DNA from: Membranipora membranacea
Lineage: Eukaryota > Bryozoa > Gymnolaemata > Cheilostomatida > Membraniporidae
NCBI GenBank assembly: GCA_914767715.1
Contig: OU612069.1
Span: 6,884,001-6,944,000 of the forward strand
Length of the DNA stretch: 60,000 nt
Direction of reading: 5' to 3'
Shown here: positions 13,111 to 23,426 of the stretch, in pieces
Numbering within the stretch: the stretch's first letter is position 1
Layout: each line of letters starts with the position of its first letter
The notes under the pieces: generated by a model
The model's database searches: none
The model's input: only the letters and a program-made list of their open reading frames with translations
What the model was told of the DNA's origin: nothing
Made by a program: the position numbers and the translations under genes

Positions 13111-13251
13111 CATCTGCAAACTGCCAAGACTGGAGTTGTTGAAGGTTGGATACAATGACGGCCTAAAGAGATTACCTGCAGGATTGGGGGAAATTCCATC
13201 ATTGAAGAGTATATATGCGATTGAATGTAGCTTGACCAGCCTTCCAGACAG
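13111..13251 (+). CDS. LRR cassette exon 1 (two leucine-rich repeats)
   Basis: This 141-nt internal exon encodes 46 whole codons plus one split codon. It starts one base into a Ser codon (AG|C) and ends with AG, so it is a symmetric phase 2-2 cassette that joins in frame to itself. The translation starts SICKLPRLELL and ends SLTSLPD. It contains two LRRs of about 23 residues, of the LxxLxVxxN..LxxLP type usual in intracellular LRR proteins. A CAG acceptor and a consensus GTGAGT donor flank it. The open frame runs upstream of the acceptor but without an ATG, so the apparent hydrophobic leader there is intron. Sibling exons are at 35643, 39800 and 58406. The most likely role is ligand or partner recognition in a modular LRR protein; the rest of the gene is not identified. 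A decayed exon cannot be excluded without transcript data. Confidence 0.75.
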
Positions 13252-13675
13252 GTGAGTCAGATGCTCGCAACAGTAGTATATCAGACTTTTTTTACAATTA
13301 GTTTGTTCCTTCTGAGTATGGTGATTTCTCTTTATGTTTGCTATGACTGGGTTAGGATTTGTTTATTCTAATTGACATTGGATTTGAAACCGTATTGTTA
13401 AGTAAAATTAATCCTAAATAATTAAGTTTATCAGAATGTTTGAGGACAACATGCCCTAAAAAATTAGTTAGAGAAAATCAACTCAAAATCCAAATATAGG
13501 CTGTCATAACATCTATCTTTGATGCATTGAGTATCAACGCATGAAAATTATACTAGTCAGAAGCTAACTCAGTGACATATATGGATTTTGTAGTTCAATA
13601 GCTGCAGGAATTATCATCTACTTGTTTTTATAAATATTTAAACCAGAGTTATTACCCCACAAATTTTACATACAT

Positions 13676-14305
13676 ATAGATTTATTCATTATTTTACCTA
13701 AGTCAGTTCAGTACACATGAAGGGGGTTAATTTGATCACAGTACACTCTTAACTTTTTGAATACCTATGAGGTAACTTGTCAAGTCTTATGGGCTTGCCT
13801 CTTCTAAATTCAGGCCACCAGGTTTCAGCATCTTGCCCAGATCATAACCTTACAGCAAATATACACATCAAGCAACATTATTAGCACTGATAATAGAAAC
13901 TAGATCTCGCAAATCCCTGGCACAGAGGAGCAAATTCAAGCAGCATCCGAGCATTGTATCTCAACCAGCTTACTTCGCTCAGGGGCACACACGGCAATTT
14001 CACTGCGTTGTGTTGTAATATTTCAAAACTTCTAGACCCTAGTGTTTTGTCAGATCAGGGAAACACATTTCTTCTCAGCTATTAACACTTAAATACAAAT
14101 TTTTTACGTGTTTTGTATACCGTGTATTGCCAGTTTTAAAATAGGCCCAATGTGATAGATTAACCACAACCGTAAACCCTGATTGTTGATTTCACCTGGA
14201 TTTGTTATTGTTATTGAGACATCATCTTGTGAGAAGTACTCTGAGTTTGTTCGCCTAAACAAGTATAGGTGTCTCCTGTCTTCTTAGAATAATTTCCCTT
14301 GCAGA
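13676..14305. repeat. a-type module, copy 2, right part
   Basis: It resumes a-type copy 1 at the point equivalent to about 4498 (TTATTCATTATTTTACCTAA) and ends with GTGTCTCCTGTCTTCTTAG. Compared with copy 1, about 160 nt of the module have been replaced by the LRR block. Confidence 0.75.
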
Positions 14306-14895
14306 ATCAAAATAAAATTTAATTGTTACTTTTCGGATGTTATTAAAGTTACAATTGACAAAAATTCACTGCTGCTGCATGAAATTTTAGCCATTACTTT
14401 TGCTTAGTATTAGTTCAGTTTAGCAACATTTTTTGCCCATTGCACTTCTATTTCAAAATCACGATGTTTCCACATCTCGGTGTGGAATGGATTTCAGGGC
14501 CAAATTGGATACATGAAATTAGCATTTACATTTAATTCTAGTATAGGGTGTACATCAGTTGATACAAACTAGAATATCCAATGTCGTTTGTTTCTATTCT
14601 GCTAAATTTCTTGTGGATTTTGTTTAGCAGAACAAAATACTTACTATATGTATATCAAATTTGCGGGGTAAAAACTCTGGTTTAAATATTTATACAAATA
14701 AGGAGATGATGATTCCTACAGCTATTGGACTACAAAATCCATATAAATCACTGAGTTCCAAATCGTAAATGAGATAAGCTGCTTAATCTATTGTGATTTT
14801 CAAACTCAAAATCCGATCAAAATTGATTGAGTTATGAACAAAAAACCTGGATTGTGGACAGGAAATCAATGATAGCATCATTGCTGATACACCTT
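14306..14895. repeat. Module F, copy 1, left part
   Basis: It matches 47771-48315 (GCAGAATCAAAATGAAATT start) and, in its second half, 31346-31683. It stops at 14895 within the word ACACCTTCCAATGACG of the other copies and continues at 23427, on the far side of the 8.5-kb insertion. Confidence 0.75.
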
Positions 14896-14922
14896 CTCTG
14901 CTGGATTGAGGTAAACCATAGT
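14896..14922 (+). repeat. Left terminal inverted repeat of the 8.5-kb insertion
   Basis: It begins CTCTGCTGG and pairs with 23400-23426 in inverted orientation. The first nine bases match perfectly and roughly three quarters of the following 18 also match by eye. Confidence 0.6.
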
Positions 14923-15296
14923 CCTGTGAGCAAAAAAAAGTTGGAGTTCTCCACCCAATCTTAGTGTGTGGACAAATCCTTTTGTTATTATATGTAAGCC
15001 ACGCCTACATAAAGAAGTTGTCCAATGACAGTGCAGCACTGATGTTAATTTTATTTTTGTATCAGATGTCGTCAGTATAGTTAGTTGGCACTGGTAGTAT
15101 TTGAATGTTTAGTAGAACATGCTCTAGCTAGTACAAGTCACTAGTACTAGCAATTTTTCACACTCACATGAGAGAGCTGCAACTATGGATGGATGTTGGA
15201 GTCAGTCAGCACTAAGGTAATAAAAAATGATTTTATTCATACGTATTACTATTTGCTGTGTGTATGGACAGAGATGAGAGAGAGAGTGTGTGCCGT

Positions 15297-15344
15297 GTGT
15301 TGCCTCTCTCTCACTCAGAGTCAGAGACTAGAGAGAGGCAACAC
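15297..15344. repeat. Perfect 14-nt-arm hairpin
   Basis: GTGTTGCCTCTCTC at 15297-15310 is the exact reverse complement of GAGAGAGGCAACAC at 15331-15344, with a 20-nt loop. It lies next to a GA/GT-rich microsatellite tract, so slippage may have contributed. Confidence 0.6.
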
Positions 15345-15389
15345 CCACCAAACATTAATTAGACAGAGAGTAGAGCGTTTTTGTTAGAT

Positions 15390-15412
15390 ATGTGTGTGTG
15401 TGTGTGTGTGTG
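15390..15412. repeat. TG microsatellite
   Basis: A run of about eleven TG dinucleotides, followed by TGCGGGAGTGTGTG. Confidence 0.9.
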
Positions 15413-15710
15413 CGGGAGTGTGTGTCGGCCTTTATTACATCCAGTATCCATAGGCATATGCCTGCTGAAATTGGCATTATTATTATCATTTTCGTAATGA
15501 GCCCTTCCAGTTTGACGATATGCCTATCAATAAATAAGGCCCACTGCAGCTTGGCATATTAAGTCTCGTGGTTGGGCCACTAGCTAGTTGACTTGCACAA
15601 CAATCTGCAGGTGATCCGTGAGATTGCGACAAAGAAGGTAGTGTAATGACTGCTCTAGCCCCAAACCACATTTAAAAAAAGGCCTATTTGTGGTATGTTG
15701 AGTCAGATCA

Positions 15711-15740
15711 GTTCAACCAAGGAGTTCTCCTTGGTTCAAC
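15711..15740. repeat. Short palindrome
   Basis: AACCAAGGAG, a two-base centre, then CTCCTTGGTT make a near-perfect palindrome. It has no obvious gene context, so no terminator or operator role is claimed. Confidence 0.5.
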
Positions 15741-16633
15741 TTATTACAGAATAACAGTGATCATGACAGCATAATTTTGTGATTGAAGCAAACCCCAACA
15801 GGCCTAGCTAGCCAATCCTGACACCTACTAAGCTTCATTCCATAATCCATTACTTTCAATGCATTCAATTTTGGGGCTGTTAAATTGACATAATTATGAA
15901 TAGGGGCAACACAATGCAATTATAATCATCAGTATACAGTCAATTGGTAGGATGAAAAGGAATACTCAATTCAGTTTATAATTACATAGTTACATAACTG
16001 GGACCCAAAAAACAGCGTGCTACGCATGTTTGCTAAGAGTCAACCAACTAATGCTGTGAATGTATTGGCGTAGATACAATAGGCCTAATTGAGCAAAGTT
16101 AGTTTTGAAGTACTTCAGCAGCTTATCTTGACTTTGGCTTAGCTTGTCAATACAGGCTAAGGTTGGCCTCAATCCACTCTCTCCTCCATCATTGTCATCA
16201 CATTTGCCGAATTTTTTGGGTTGTTGCTGGCAAAGAGGCGTAGTGGTAATTTCTAGGTCCTTTTAATGTTTCTTGGTTACTAAGGCTACAGTGAATAGAG
16301 TGATTTACAATCCAGGTAAAATTGCATGACGCATACTATTCCGTAAATAAAATTTAGCAGTCCTAAAATTTGGTCTGTTCATCACATAACATTTGCTTCC
16401 GTCAGGAGGTTGGGATTAGACCTCGAACTAAACATCTTGCTCGAGTCAGAGTTAGTTTACTAGCCCTGTCTATGGAGTTTGTGCGATTTATGTAATAGTA
16501 TTATTCATAGTTACTCTAGTGTTCAGAAGTAGGCTTGTTGTTAGTGTGGATCTAACTAAAACAAGCACATTAGGTCGATCTTAATGTAGTCCCAGATTAA
16601 CTCCAAACCATGTCTACACTGTGTGTGATTCAG

Positions 16634-16705
16634 GATCAGAAGTAGCCCAGTTGATAAAGCACCGGTCTCACAATCGCAAGGGATCAGACTCTTGAACACT
16701 AAGCC
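16634..16705 (+). mobile_element. tRNA-like SINE head or tRNA pseudogene
   Basis: TAGCCCAGTTGATAAAGCAC resembles a tRNA A box and D arm, GGTCTCACAATCGCAAGG an anticodon arm, and the region around ACTCTTGAACACT a degraded B box. No acceptor-stem pairing is visible. The AT-rich sequence after it may be the SINE body. There is no duplicate in this window. Confidence 0.4.
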
Positions 16706-17533
16706 CAGCTGACCGAAAATCTAATTACATGCTTTCCACAACCAGTCGCATTAGCAACAATTCTGTTCTGTGCTAGTGACCCAAAACAGAAAATTTTTAT
16801 TATCTATTACCAAGTATCCTGATATTATCTGGCGTTACCTCAGGTAGATATGGGAAAACTCGTAATGAATGATCTCCCCACATTGAATAGCAGACCCTTC
16901 ACCATTGAAGTGCTCAGTATTTATTGAAAAATGTTGAGGATAGCTAAATTCTGGCTTAAGTTGGCTTAATAGGTCTAGTAACATCATTAAACACAAACCC
17001 CAGAATTGTATTCACATGCTATTTGCACCACAGAGTTTCCATCATAGTTCATTTCACTTTTTTTTTTATAGTCTTAATGTTCTTGTTTATAGATATTAAC
17101 TCAAGTCAAAGAACTGTGCCGTTAATAGGGATACCCACCTAACGAGACCATAGCTATGAAAGGTGAAGCATCTGTTGAGGCTCGACTTTCACTCCAGCAT
17201 GTTATAGCTATGTGATATGCTAGGTCACTCTTAGGAATTACGGTTGGTGCGTTACCTCCCATCACTTACATGACTTCAAACATTTCCATCACTCACAACA
17301 TAATATATTTATATTTCAACCATTGTTGCCTATCTTTTTATATAGAATAGAGGATTGTCAGATATCAGTTTTGATCATTGTTATAATGATCTAGGCCTAC
17401 TGATAAATTGTCAGTGCCAACTCTCAATTCTTCATCCAATAACTTTGTTGACCATTGATAAGCTCTAGGTTCCACAAAAGTCTCTACCTGCTTTGAATTG
17501 TCTTCTCAAATTTCTATGGTTAATGTTTTTCAG

Positions 17534-17635
17534 ATGATTTAGATTTAGATGAGTCCCCAGAAACAAGGATTGACTTAGAAGCTGTCTTGACTCTACTCTA
17601 CCCACTTGGATAGTCTGCAAGCTTTCCAATATCAG
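17534..17635 (+). other. Exon-like duplicated segment, copy 1
   Basis: A 102-nt segment bounded by a TTTTTCAG acceptor-like and an AG|GTAAG donor-like site, related to 18517-18615. Both hold GAGCTGTCTTGAC-like and GGATAGTCT words in the same positions, and similarity continues into the following GATAAACATT. Frame 3 reads DDLDLDESPETRIDLEAV and meets a stop about 25 nt before the donor, so an internal coding exon is unlikely. It could be an untranslated or terminal exon, or simply a tandem duplication. Confidence 0.35.
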
Positions 17636-18516
17636 GTAAGGTATCTACCAGATAAACATTACTTTATTCTATTCTCCCGGTCATTCAGTTATTGATTCCC
17701 AATTTCAGTATTGATTTATACGTCTGTGTATTATACAACTTGTTCATTTCCTGGTGTCACAAAAGCTGCAGCAAGTGAAGGTCAACCTGCAAATTACAGC
17801 GCCTTAAAAAAAAGTTTCATCTCTCTGCTAAATTTGCGTAGGAGTTTCCTTCCCATGAAAAAGTTAAGGCTAGACAACTTTGTAATGGGATGAATTCATC
17901 GCTAACTATCAATTGTTAGTCCGTTGTCTCTATTATTCCAACCACACTTTTTTAAGTCATTCAGCCTCATAACACTTAGATTTAATTTGTTCGATGTTTG
18001 ATGAAGTTGTGTTGTTCTTTGCAGGAAAAGATTTTTATTTACAAGCACGTGAATGATACCATCTCACAGATCCTATCATTGAATGAGTTGTAAGTAGATC
18101 ACTTAACCGGTTTTAAGCTCCTAGTATACATTCTTCAAGACTGAATGATGCAGAGAGCAGCGGTTGTTTCCTTAATTTGTTGTAAACTATATATATATCT
18201 CATCCCTTCAAATCTTGTCTTTTTTCTACAGAAGCGTTGGGTGGGCATATGCAAAAAAAATGAAATCGCCAGCATCAAAAAAAATGAGATCTGTTTGTAT
18301 GTGAGAAATTCTATGACATCATTTAATACAAAATCTAATTTTACATTACAGAATTTGACACATACAAATTTGAAGTACGACGTAATTCTACCAAGGAGTA
18401 ATTGGGGGCTGGTACTCATTGTTGATTTGTTCCTTTGATTAGCAAGTATTCGCAAAATGTCATTGCATTCTTCTAGTTATCTGCATAAATGTATCAGCTT
18501 GATTATTACTTTTCAG

Positions 18517-18615
18517 AAGATCTAGTAGGGTTGCCGGTAGCAAGAGATGAATTATGAGCTGTCTTGACCCTACCCTTCATTTAACTAGCCTTCTCGGATA
18601 GTCTTCTAACATAAG
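18517..18615 (+). other. Exon-like duplicated segment, copy 2
   Basis: A 99-nt relative of 17534-17635, also bounded by TTTTCAG and AAG|GTAAG. Its sequence is clearly diverged, it has stops in the plus frames, and the only strong similarity is the central GAGCTGTCTTGACCCTACCC part and the donor region. Confidence 0.35.
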
Positions 18616-18874
18616 GTAAGACATCGATCTGATAAACATTTTGGCGTTATATATTCGCCCAGTCCCTCAGGCATCACTTACAAATTTCCGTATTGGCCCA
18701 ATTAGCTGAGAATATATATCTCATCATACGATGTCCTTGGCCTTGTCTAATAGCAGTGGAAGGAGTTTTAGCTGCAATCTTAAGACATCTTCATTTTAAA
18801 TTTGATGAGGTGTAGGTGTAGTCAGGTGTTGTGTAACTATTCCCTGTCAATATCCAATCAAAGATAAATAGGAC

Positions 18875-19117
18875 TCACTGATAATTTTTTTGTGTCAAAT
18901 GTAAACCCTTCAGGTTTACCCTCAAACTCCTTAGCACGTTCTCTAATGCCTCCGAGGAAAGAACAGTTCTGGTAAATTCAATATGTATTTTTTTTAGCTT
19001 GAACTCAGGATGGCTTTTAACACACTCCTTGCACTTGAGTACTACATGGCGAAATTTATCAGTTCGATGAAGCTGGTTTTCAGGACTCTGTTGAAAATGC
19101 CTCATGGAAGTCTTTCA
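18875..19117 (-). CDS. Possible minus-strand exon, unknown protein
   Basis: An open frame of about 80 codons on the minus strand ends with a stop at 18875. It is hydrophilic with a natural-looking composition: a Cys pair (CKEC), then FKLKKIHIEFTRTVL and ALENVLRSLRVNLKGLHL. The alternation of hydrophobic residues in its second half recalls a repeat or helical-bundle protein tail, perhaps an NLR-type LRR, but I do not recognise a family. On the minus strand a pyrimidine-rich CTGCTTCTTCTATGAAAG just upstream could be a 3' splice site, which would make this a terminal exon. It could instead start at the ATG at 19105, or be a chance frame. Confidence 0.35.
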
Positions 19118-19400
19118 TAGAAGAAGCAGTGTAGTTTTCAAAATATTTCCTGTAGCAAGGAGGAAGAAAATCTCTGTTTACAGTAGGTACTAAACATGTA
19201 AAATTCTATGTATCATAAGGTTCATAATGAAAATTGAATCACAGAGTGACAATATGCAGAGGGGATACTTCAATGATATTCGTCATAGTCTCTTTAGTTT
19301 TTGATTGGGGGGGGGGATTCGTCAAGCTAGCTACATTCAAGATTTACTAATCATGCAAATTACAATGGCAATTTGTCATGCATACATACCTACCTATGAT

Positions 19401-19520
19401 AGACCAAGTTATGTCCATTTGCCTGCATTCGAAGTTCCTCCCCATCCACTGGTCACGCTGCAGCGTGACCAGCGGAAAGCAGCAACTGGAATACAAGCAA
19501 TTGGATTAAACTTGATCTAA
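19401..19520. mobile_element. Foldback (palindromic MITE-like) element, copy 1
   Basis: Two arms of about 60 nt meet at 19460/19461 with no loop. The central 24 nt, from CTGGTCACGCTG to CAGCGTGACCAG, form a perfect palindrome. Further out, CCATTTGCCTGCATTC on the left mirrors GAATACAAGCAATTGG on the right, with mismatches and small indels. A related element lies at 22191-22333. It has no coding role; the open frame across it is a by-product. Confidence 0.65.
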
Positions 19521-22052
19521 CCTATGGCGGGCATAATATTGTTGACATTAATCATGACAACTCACTGGTTTGCAACTTTTTTGTAATGTCCACATTTCAA
19601 CCTATACGCACACCATATAATTGTCATTTTGACTCGGTGAATAGGCTGAGTTATTTGGGGTGACAAAATAAGTCATTTCATAAATATTTATGTGTGAGCT
19701 GAGTCAGTACACGGACATTTCCTGAATTTGTTGCCCGAAGTCTATCAACTGTCAAAACATAAATATCTATGTGAGATAACCTATTTCAAGAACCCATATA
19801 ACTCAGTGCCTATGTATCCTAGCCCAAAATACCAACAATATGGTATAGTTTGAATGTTGGACATTTTACAAATGCTGGAAACCAGTTTTTAGGATAAGTA
19901 TCAAACAAGTTATGGCTCATCATAGGTAGGTATGCCTGCAAGAAAAAGGCCACTGTAACATATAGAGATGACAAGCTGTACACAACTTTCCTCTAGCCAA
20001 TCCAATATCCACAGACACTATAACTATCAGTAATTTCCCCTGTGTCTGTATATCCCTGCTATCACTACTGCAACCAGGCCTAGTGAAGAAGGTCTGAAAT
20101 ATCCCGGCAATAACACAACCTAGTTGGCTGTATGCTATGTATGTATTAAAAAAGGGCTTGTATGAGAATATCCCACAATGCAATTTATTGGGAATTCCTC
20201 ATAAACATAGAAATTTCTCGCTTTTTTTTCCCATTTTCAAATGTTATGGTGATGGGTCTTTCATATATCTTTAGGCTGAGGACATGAGGCTCGGAAGAAC
20301 TTCTGGCGCAGCTGCAATCACTAAAGATTTCCGATACACTCGGCATCGCATATAAGGGTATGTAATCAAACTACAAAGCAGAACACTTCTGTAGAGGTAT
20401 TTTCTCCTGCAACTTATCTTTTCACATTTGAAATTGGTCTCCATTATAGGAATATTTTGATTTAACTTGTAACACAGTTCTCTGGTTTTTATAGCGAGAC
20501 CAGGTTAACGAGAACATTGTAGTGCTGGTAATTTTATAAAAAGTGGCATTGGCTGAATACTGTTTACCACTCCTTTCCAATTTAACTATTGTGATCACCT
20601 ACATCTGTGGGATGCAGATGGCGGTGTTCTATCCGGATTTCAACTTGATCCCTGCTGTACATTGATGTTGTTTACTCTAGTGGAGAAATTGGCTTTGCGT
20701 CTGAATATTTCAGAAACCATTTATGCGAATTCGTTTATGTTTCTATCAGCAATTGAAAAACTTTATTTACATTTCATGAAGCCCTGACACCATTCGTAAA
20801 TAAGTATTGATTATCGTCTGCGGGAGGAAAAATCATCTCTGTAAATTCCGACTAAAGCACCCTTATCAGTAATGTGTGGACAGAGGAATTCAAAACAAAT
20901 TTAATGCAGTTTCAGTTGTACCATGAAAAAAAGTCATGGAGCTATATCTGTCTCAGAGAAGAGAAAATCACAATTGTTTTTGAATGATATACATAAATAA
21001 AAGAGCCCTCAGGTCTATTTCTGTTAATTAGGGGAGAGTTTGTTGGCATCCTTTGATCGGTTTCCTATAACAGTTTGGCTATTACAGTTCAACAGGAATC
21101 ATGCTGAGATAATAGAGTAAATATTTGACTTTCTTTTCATGGTGGTTGCGAAATCTAATAATACCTCTCTGTCAATAGACACACTGTCTATTACTTTTAT
21201 TTGCAGCTACTAAGATTAGAAGAAGTTAGGGCTGGGTATTATTTAACTTTGGGTGCTTCACTTACTATTGTTACGATTTATAAATAACTTGACAGACCGC
21301 TGGGGAGATTTCTATCATGTTGAAAGCGAGAGGACATGCACACGAATACTGTTGTTTATATAATTCAAAGGTGTATTCATCCAGCTGTTATGTAGATTAG
21401 ACGTGGTATAATGGAATTCTAGTTTTTTGCCCATTGTGGCATCATGTCTGTTTTCCTCATCATTGCTTTATGAATCGAAGTCATCTTTATATCCTGTAGC
21501 TAAAACAAAATAAATCAGTCAGCTTGTAAACGCCAATCAATCATAACCTGATCTAAATTACAACAAATACTGTGTGTAGTCCAATGGTCAATGCAATGCC
21601 CGTGAGAATTTTTCTGCATATTTTTTTAATCAACTGGTGAGGTAATTCCTTGTATGATAATGTTTTTTTATAGATTGAGATTTTAGTGGACATCTTATAT
21701 GACTGGACCTATTGCGATTTGAAAAAACAGTACCATGCTAGAGCCGAGATCGATTACTCTATTGCCTAAACAAAGCCTTTACAGTGCTCCCCAATGAATG
21801 ACTTCATCTCAAGATGCTGCTCGAACAACTCCCACTCCCTATGCCTGGCTCTGTTTTTTTGCAAGTGGCCGTAATTTTGTTGCATAAAAGACGCTTCTAC
21901 AAGGGATAAGGCTGTGTATTCTTTGCTTGATGTTAGCTGTCTTACAAAACTTGCTCAATGAAAATGTGAAAATGGTTTTGCAACTTATTATATTACCATG
22001 ACTTCCTTATTAGCAGGTACTGCCAGTTATTTAGCTAAATTTTCTCTAGAAG

Positions 22053-22077
22053 TATATAATATATATATATATATATA
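22053..22077. repeat. TA microsatellite
   Basis: A run of TA dinucleotides in AT-rich sequence. Confidence 0.85.
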
Positions 22078-22190
22078 GTTTTTTTATCCATATTCACTAT
22101 TCTATTTTCTCCATATTCAGCAAATAAATCTTAGTATAATAGAGTCAGACAACGATATTCTCGAGTTTTGATTCAGATTTAGTTTTGTCA

Positions 22191-22333
22191 TGTTAACTCT
22201 AGAACAAGATTAATCTAATTGTCTGCATTCCTGTTGCTCCCTTCCACTGGTTACGCCGCAGGCCTGTGGCATGACCAGTGGATTGAGAGCGACATGGAAT
22301 GCAGGCAAATGGACCAAGCTTCGTCTATATTAA
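22191..22333. mobile_element. Foldback (palindromic MITE-like) element, copy 2
   Basis: Left-arm words CTGCATTCCTGTTGCTCC and CCACTGGTTACGCC mirror right-arm words GGCATGACCAGTGG and GGAATGCAGGCAAATGG. The arms are about 60-70 nt, around a short centre near 22260. The right arm, reverse-complemented, matches the left arm of copy 1 better than its own left arm in places (GTCCATTTGCCTGCATTC), which shows a shared consensus. Confidence 0.65.
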
Positions 22334-22899
22334 CTCTGATGATAGGAGTTGGTGATATGAGGGATTATCATTTGTCATGTAGTTTAGATTTACCATGAAG
22401 TTTGGCATGTAAGACTGACTAGACAAGGGGAAAGGGGGTCAGTATTTTTGATACCATATACCTACTGGCCTGCCACTAATTGTTTGCTGCTAGGCTGTGC
22501 ATTTTATTTAGCCACAACTTTGGCTGGAATCAAGGCAACACCATCACCGGGTAGGAAAACTGTTTGATTATTTTTTTTCGATTGAAGATTGGTATCTTAG
22601 TTTAATGGTCACTGCTTGCTCGTAGTAGCATCAGAGACTATGGATAATAGTCTCCGGTATCATACCACAGTTTGCCAGACAAAGCAAATATGTTTCAATG
22701 TCACTGCTCACAAAATACTTTATAGCCTAAGTTTCATATCATAGTTATTCATCGCTATTATGCTCTACCCACAAGTACTTGTATGGAGATCATCACTTGG
22801 ACATTATGCTGTGTATTTGTTCTTGTGATAGCGTGTTGGAACTGTGCCAAAACAGAACAATTGTCAATTGATAATGTATATGCGGTAATATTTAGTCAT

Positions 22900-22972
22900 T
22901 CACGTATAGCTCAGTGGTATTGCTTTGGTTTCGCATGCACGAGTTCCTAGTTTCTACTCCCAGGTTGGGAGA
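22900..22972 (+). pseudogene. tRNA-Ala(CGC)-like pseudogene
   Basis: TATAGCTCAGTGGTA, then GCATGCACGAG, then GTTCCTAG and CTCCCAGG follow the canonical eukaryotic tRNA-Ala in order and spacing. The anticodon loop position reads TTTCGCA, giving CGC (Ala). The acceptor strands do not pair and the D and anticodon stems contain mismatches, so it should not be functional. It may be a retroposed copy or a SINE head. Confidence 0.6.
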
Positions 22973-23399
22973 GGATTTTTGTATTTGAGGTAAAAGCTTC
23001 AAAACTTCTCAAAACAACGATCTGACCTTAACTACACTGTGTGAAGGTATCAATTCCAATTAAATCTTATGATTTATTCACGTACAAACTGAGCATTGTT
23101 CTCAAACCTGTAAACATTTCAATGGCAGGTCTCTCTTATAAGTCTGCTAGCAGGTGCTTATATAGAATTATAATGTAATACGTTTTCCTGGTGTAGCTTG
23201 CAATAAAATGAAATTTTTTTAGAAAAACATTTTGATCCTTGTTCGGCTTTTTCTAACGAGTAGATTGGTATGAATAAAAAAAATAAGGTAAGAGAATTAC
23301 AGAGGGGGGTAAATGTTTTTCGCTAGATGATAATATATACAAAAATGCAGGAGAGGCAGATAGGAAAATTGTACACAACGTGGGGGAGATAAGCCGTAA

Positions 23400-23426
23400 C
23401 TCATAAATTACCTTAAACCAGCAGAG
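23400..23426 (-). repeat. Right terminal inverted repeat of the 8.5-kb insertion
   Basis: It ends ACCAGCAGAG and is the inverted partner of 14896-14922. The flanking sequence from 23427 resumes module F. Confidence 0.6.

Larger units (their letters stand above)
12434..13675 (+). repeat. LRR block E, copy 1
   Basis: An exon with its flanking introns, embedded in an a-type module. It is near-identical to 39300-40250 for more than 900 nt. The 5' flank carries the ATCTGAAACGT and TTGCTCAATTGTGTTTGC words, the 3' flank GTGAGTCAGATGCTCGCAAC. The other blocks (25754-26325, 34985-35930, 58130-58690 plus 59316-59690) are more diverged. Confidence 0.8.
14896..23426. mobile_element. 8.5-kb transposon-like insertion with terminal inverted repeats
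   Basis: Copies of module F at 31680 and 48315 are continuous across the point where this 8,531-nt sequence lies, so it is an insertion. Its ends form an imperfect terminal inverted repeat. The left end reads CTCTGCTGGATTGAGGTAA and the right end, reverse-complemented, CTCTGCTGGTTTAAGGTAA; similarity fades after about 27 nt. A two-base TT on each side may be the target duplication. The interior is single-copy in this window and has no recognisable transposase; its longest frames are about 100 codons. It is either a decayed or non-autonomous DNA transposon or one that carries host sequence. I cannot assign a superfamily. Confidence 0.65.

Noticed and set aside
15251-15412. Possible CRISPR or regulatory tandem array
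   Set aside because: It is only a GA/GT microsatellite with one hairpin. There is no regular repeat-spacer structure, and the genome is eukaryotic.
18135-18455. Overlapping frames of 106 and 97 codons on opposite strands
   Set aside because: The sequence is low-complexity and A/T-rich, the translations are Lys/Phe-rich without motifs, and neither strand stands out.
19305-19520. 71-codon frame across 19305-19520
   Set aside because: It runs through a G run and the foldback palindrome. Its openness is explained by the inverted repeat.
22900-22972. Functional tRNA-Ala gene
   Set aside because: The acceptor stem does not pair and several stem bases are mismatched, so it is listed as a pseudogene.
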